DNA from: Prunella strophiata
Lineage: Eukaryota > Chordata > Aves > Passeriformes > Prunellidae
Assembly: GCA_036583965.1 (NCBI GenBank)
Contig: JAZBQD010000030.1
Location: 55,987,551 to 56,051,550 of the forward strand
Direction: 5' to 3'
DNA length: 64,000 bases
The notes beneath the pieces are model-generated. The model had not been told where the DNA came from. It did not search any database and saw only the letters and a program-made list of their open reading frames with translations. This document shows positions 61,450-64,000 of the stretch, piece by piece. The position numbers and the translations under genes were made by a program. Every line of letters begins with the position of its first letter. Within the stretch, counting starts at the first letter, position 1.

Positions 61450-64000
61450 TCAGCTACTCAGGATGATGCCTTCATGGCAAATGCACAGGCTCCTGTTGTA
61501 CATGGCACCCCCCCCCCCGGTTTGGCAAAGTGGTCCCAAGTCCATCTCTATCCAGGCATGCACCTGTTTGTGGCATGCCAGGGTCTCAAGACAAGACTTG
61601 TGCTTCTGTATACAGCCCTTCTGAGCTGCAGGCACTACTGAGCCCTTGGCCACTGCCAGGACAGACTCCTTTTCCCTAGATGGGGTGCCTGAATTAGTTG
61701 AGAGAAGGAGGTAGCAGCTAGAAGTTGGAGCAATCACCCTTCAGAAACACCCACTTCTTTCACTCCTATGAATGAGACACTGCTGGGTACTGGATCAGAT
61801 GCAGACCTTTGGGGGCCACCAAACAGTTGAGATCTGTCCCACTACCAGCCAGCTGTCATTTGCCTCTCCCTCTGGGAGTCTTTTCAGATGAAACCAAGTC
61901 ACTGCCCCAGATCCTGTCCTCCTGCTTCTCTTTCACCTGCGATCCCATTGGAACCATCTACTGATGCAGATGAAAAACCGAACATGGAGAATTAAAAAAA
62001 TAATTAAAAAGAGTATCCAAATGTGCTACAGCTCAGGGACTGAATTGGACACATAAGCTATGGACACCTTGGGAGGGCCATCTCCCCAGGTGAACTAATC
62101 CACAATGCAGTGTCTCACACAGGCTCAGAGCTGTAAATCCAACTAAAGTACTCAGCCTGTTTTGAAATCCACCCACACCCTTGCTTTTTACAACCTCGGG
62201 AAGAAAATGGCAAATTAATCCTTTTTTAAAAGGATGAGTTGGTTCCTTGTCATTCTCTGTGTGGCTCAGGATATGATAGTTTCTGCTGCATAAATACAGA
62301 TTGTTTCTTTTCACAACTTCCCTTTCATCAGACTGATAGGAAGGCCTGGAGGTTGTTAAAAAATGTGAAAGAAACTTGCTTCCCAATTAAGGTCAATCTC
62401 TTTTATCAGAGTCTTTGCATATAAACCTCACTTTCATAAGGATTTCTGTAAACTCCATCCCCAACTCTGACAAACTGGGAGATGCCCAAATCTCTGAAGG
62501 AGCTGCAGAAGAGGCTGCCTTCTTTCCCGGCTCGCAGTGCAAAGCAGGGATCTGATCTGTCATGATGACTGAGAACATGTCACAACAATCTGTTTGCGTT
62601 CTTCAGGAAAGAAAAACATCTTTCTCTCCCCAAGCTGTAAGCTAATTTGGAGATTTTGCAAGCTGACATGCAACCTGATTAAAATGACCTCAGGCCAACA
62701 ATTCTTCTTAGGCAGCTCCACAATTAAAGTCTAGACCTATCTGTAGCTGAGGGATTTTTTTTCCTTCGAATCCCTTTTAGGGAGGAGAGTTCTGTGTTTT
62801 TATTTTTAAATCTACATATTTGGAATTTTTCTTTTACACTTTGCTTCTACTGTAGCAGAATGTGCTAAGGGGATCTATATTTTTTCACATTTTGAGCAGA
62901 TGAAACTTGTACGCAGAAGCCCCAGTTTCTTGCCTGCTGGAAAAATGTACTGAATTTCGGAGGAAATAATACATGAATAAACTCGAGGACTCTAAGAAAT
63001 ACCCAAGGCACTTTGTGGCCTACATAAATCTGCCCTCTGAGGTAAAAATGTTGTGCCCTCAATTTTCCAAAGCCAGTGGATATTTTTGTAATGACCATCA
63101 CACTGCTACTCAAATCACTTTTTTGCTTTTTGCAATTAGTGAAGCAGTGGGATCAGCTTATTCATCTGCTGAATTTTTGTGAGCCCAGAGATTTGTCAGG
63201 CAGCAAGCAATGGAACATAAATGGGCGCCTTCTGGCCGGATGTTTTTCAGACAATGAGTAACCCCTAAATTTAATTCAGTGGTCTGGGGAGATTTGGTGA
63301 TTTGTCCATGAATGCTTTAATGCCCATTTCTTTAAAAAATCACTGGTCAGTTGTCATTCGTCATTCGCTAGAGGTAAATCCAGGAGAGATTTTTCTTCCC
63401 CTTTGCTGATTTGGCTCAGCCTGGATCATCATCTGGTTTCTAGCTTGTCAGCTGGCTAAAGTGATTGACAACTTGTGTTTTGCTAATGCTCTTCACAGAG
63501 TAATGAGATCCCCTAAAGGGTTTTATTTATGAATTCAAATTATATACTTTTGAATTACCAAGTAAACTGGAGTGACTTGCAGACTAACTTTTTAGCATCC
63601 CTGAAATACCCTGCACAGCCATGGTTATTTGACACTGGTTCCAGGCCCCCGAGCTGGGATTGGAGTTTTCCTGGGTGCAGGGGTGGGATGGTGACAGGGG
63701 ATGCTGGTGGCTTTACTCTGGGGACGCACGGTGGGTCATTGCGTGCCTGTCCCCAGCCCAGGCAGCTCCCTGCCTTGTGTTTCTCCTGCTGCTGGGGGGG
63801 TTGAACACATGGGCTTTTCTCACCTGACTGCACCACCCTGCCTTGGCTTTAGCTCTTATACAAGACTTCTCTTCTTGGATTACTTCAAGAGGAATTTGCC
63901 TCCTGGCTCATTTCTTTCTGCAGACACTGCTCCAGCTCAGAGGTGGAAACTTCCCCTGAGGAGGTGAAGGAGATTCTCCTGGGAGCACAAACCCTAGGAA
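61450..64000. other. intergenic region at the window end
   Basis: No gene recognised. The A/T-rich stretch 62600-63500 has few repeats and several homeodomain-type TAAT/ATTA motifs, and looks like candidate conserved non-coding sequence. The last 400 bp are GC-richer. ORFs are below about 120 residues. Confidence 0.55.
61508..61518 (+). repeat. poly(C) run (11)
   Basis: Mononucleotide C tract, just downstream of the CR1 copy. Confidence 0.9.

Overview
The window is vertebrate nuclear DNA, almost certainly from a bird and probably a neoavian or passerine. The evidence is small genes with short GT-AG introns, 3'-end fragments of CR1 LINEs, two LTRs that look avian, and protein sequences close to those of bird ELF1, SUGT1 and CNMD. 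Three protein-coding genes can be read exon by exon. No tRNA, rRNA, CRISPR or bacterial feature was found.

Layout. (1) 1-2330, + strand: the last intron, last coding exon and 3'UTR of ELF1, an ETS transcription factor; only the C-terminal transactivation tail is here. (2) 2330-4700: intergenic, with a CR1 tail at 4206-4415. (3) 4750-30740, + strand: the complete SUGT1 gene, with a CpG-island promoter, 13 coding exons and a poly(A) signal. It encodes the HSP90 co-chaperone SGT1 (TPR, CS and SGS domains). Exon 12 carries a one-base insertion that breaks the frame in the SGS domain. (4) 30740-36750: intergenic space between two convergent genes, with no gene seen. (5) 36750-51440, - strand: CNMD (LECT1, chondromodulin), an anti-angiogenic BRICHOS protein of cartilage. 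Exons 1, 3, 4, 5, 6 and 7 are clear. The exon expected to encode the transmembrane anchor (exon 2) cannot be found in the 3.9 kb between exons 1 and 3. That interval instead holds two very long, nearly pure GACCC/GGGTC pentanucleotide arrays of about 1000 bp and 425 bp. (6) 51440-64000: upstream intergenic DNA with a roughly 940-bp LTR, a roughly 790-bp CR1 copy, a MIR-like SINE and several stretches that could be conserved regulatory elements.

The most unusual feature is the GGGTC array in CNMD intron 1. The G-rich strand is the CNMD sense strand, the unit has no stop codon in any of six frames, it carries one CpG every 5 bp, and it can form quadruplexes. Its coincidence with a missing exon makes both the biology and the assembly worth checking. 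Other points are a 17-nt SUGT1 microexon whose skipping gives an immediate stop, a possible 51-nt in-frame cassette exon in SUGT1, two NAGNAG acceptors, and an ELF1-SUGT1-CNMD gene order that differs from human chromosome 13 as I remember it.

The three genes are not a pathway. SUGT1 is a housekeeping chaperone cofactor, CNMD a tissue-restricted secreted factor and ELF1 a broadly expressed transcription factor. Homology calls rest on remembered human and chicken proteins, not on a search.
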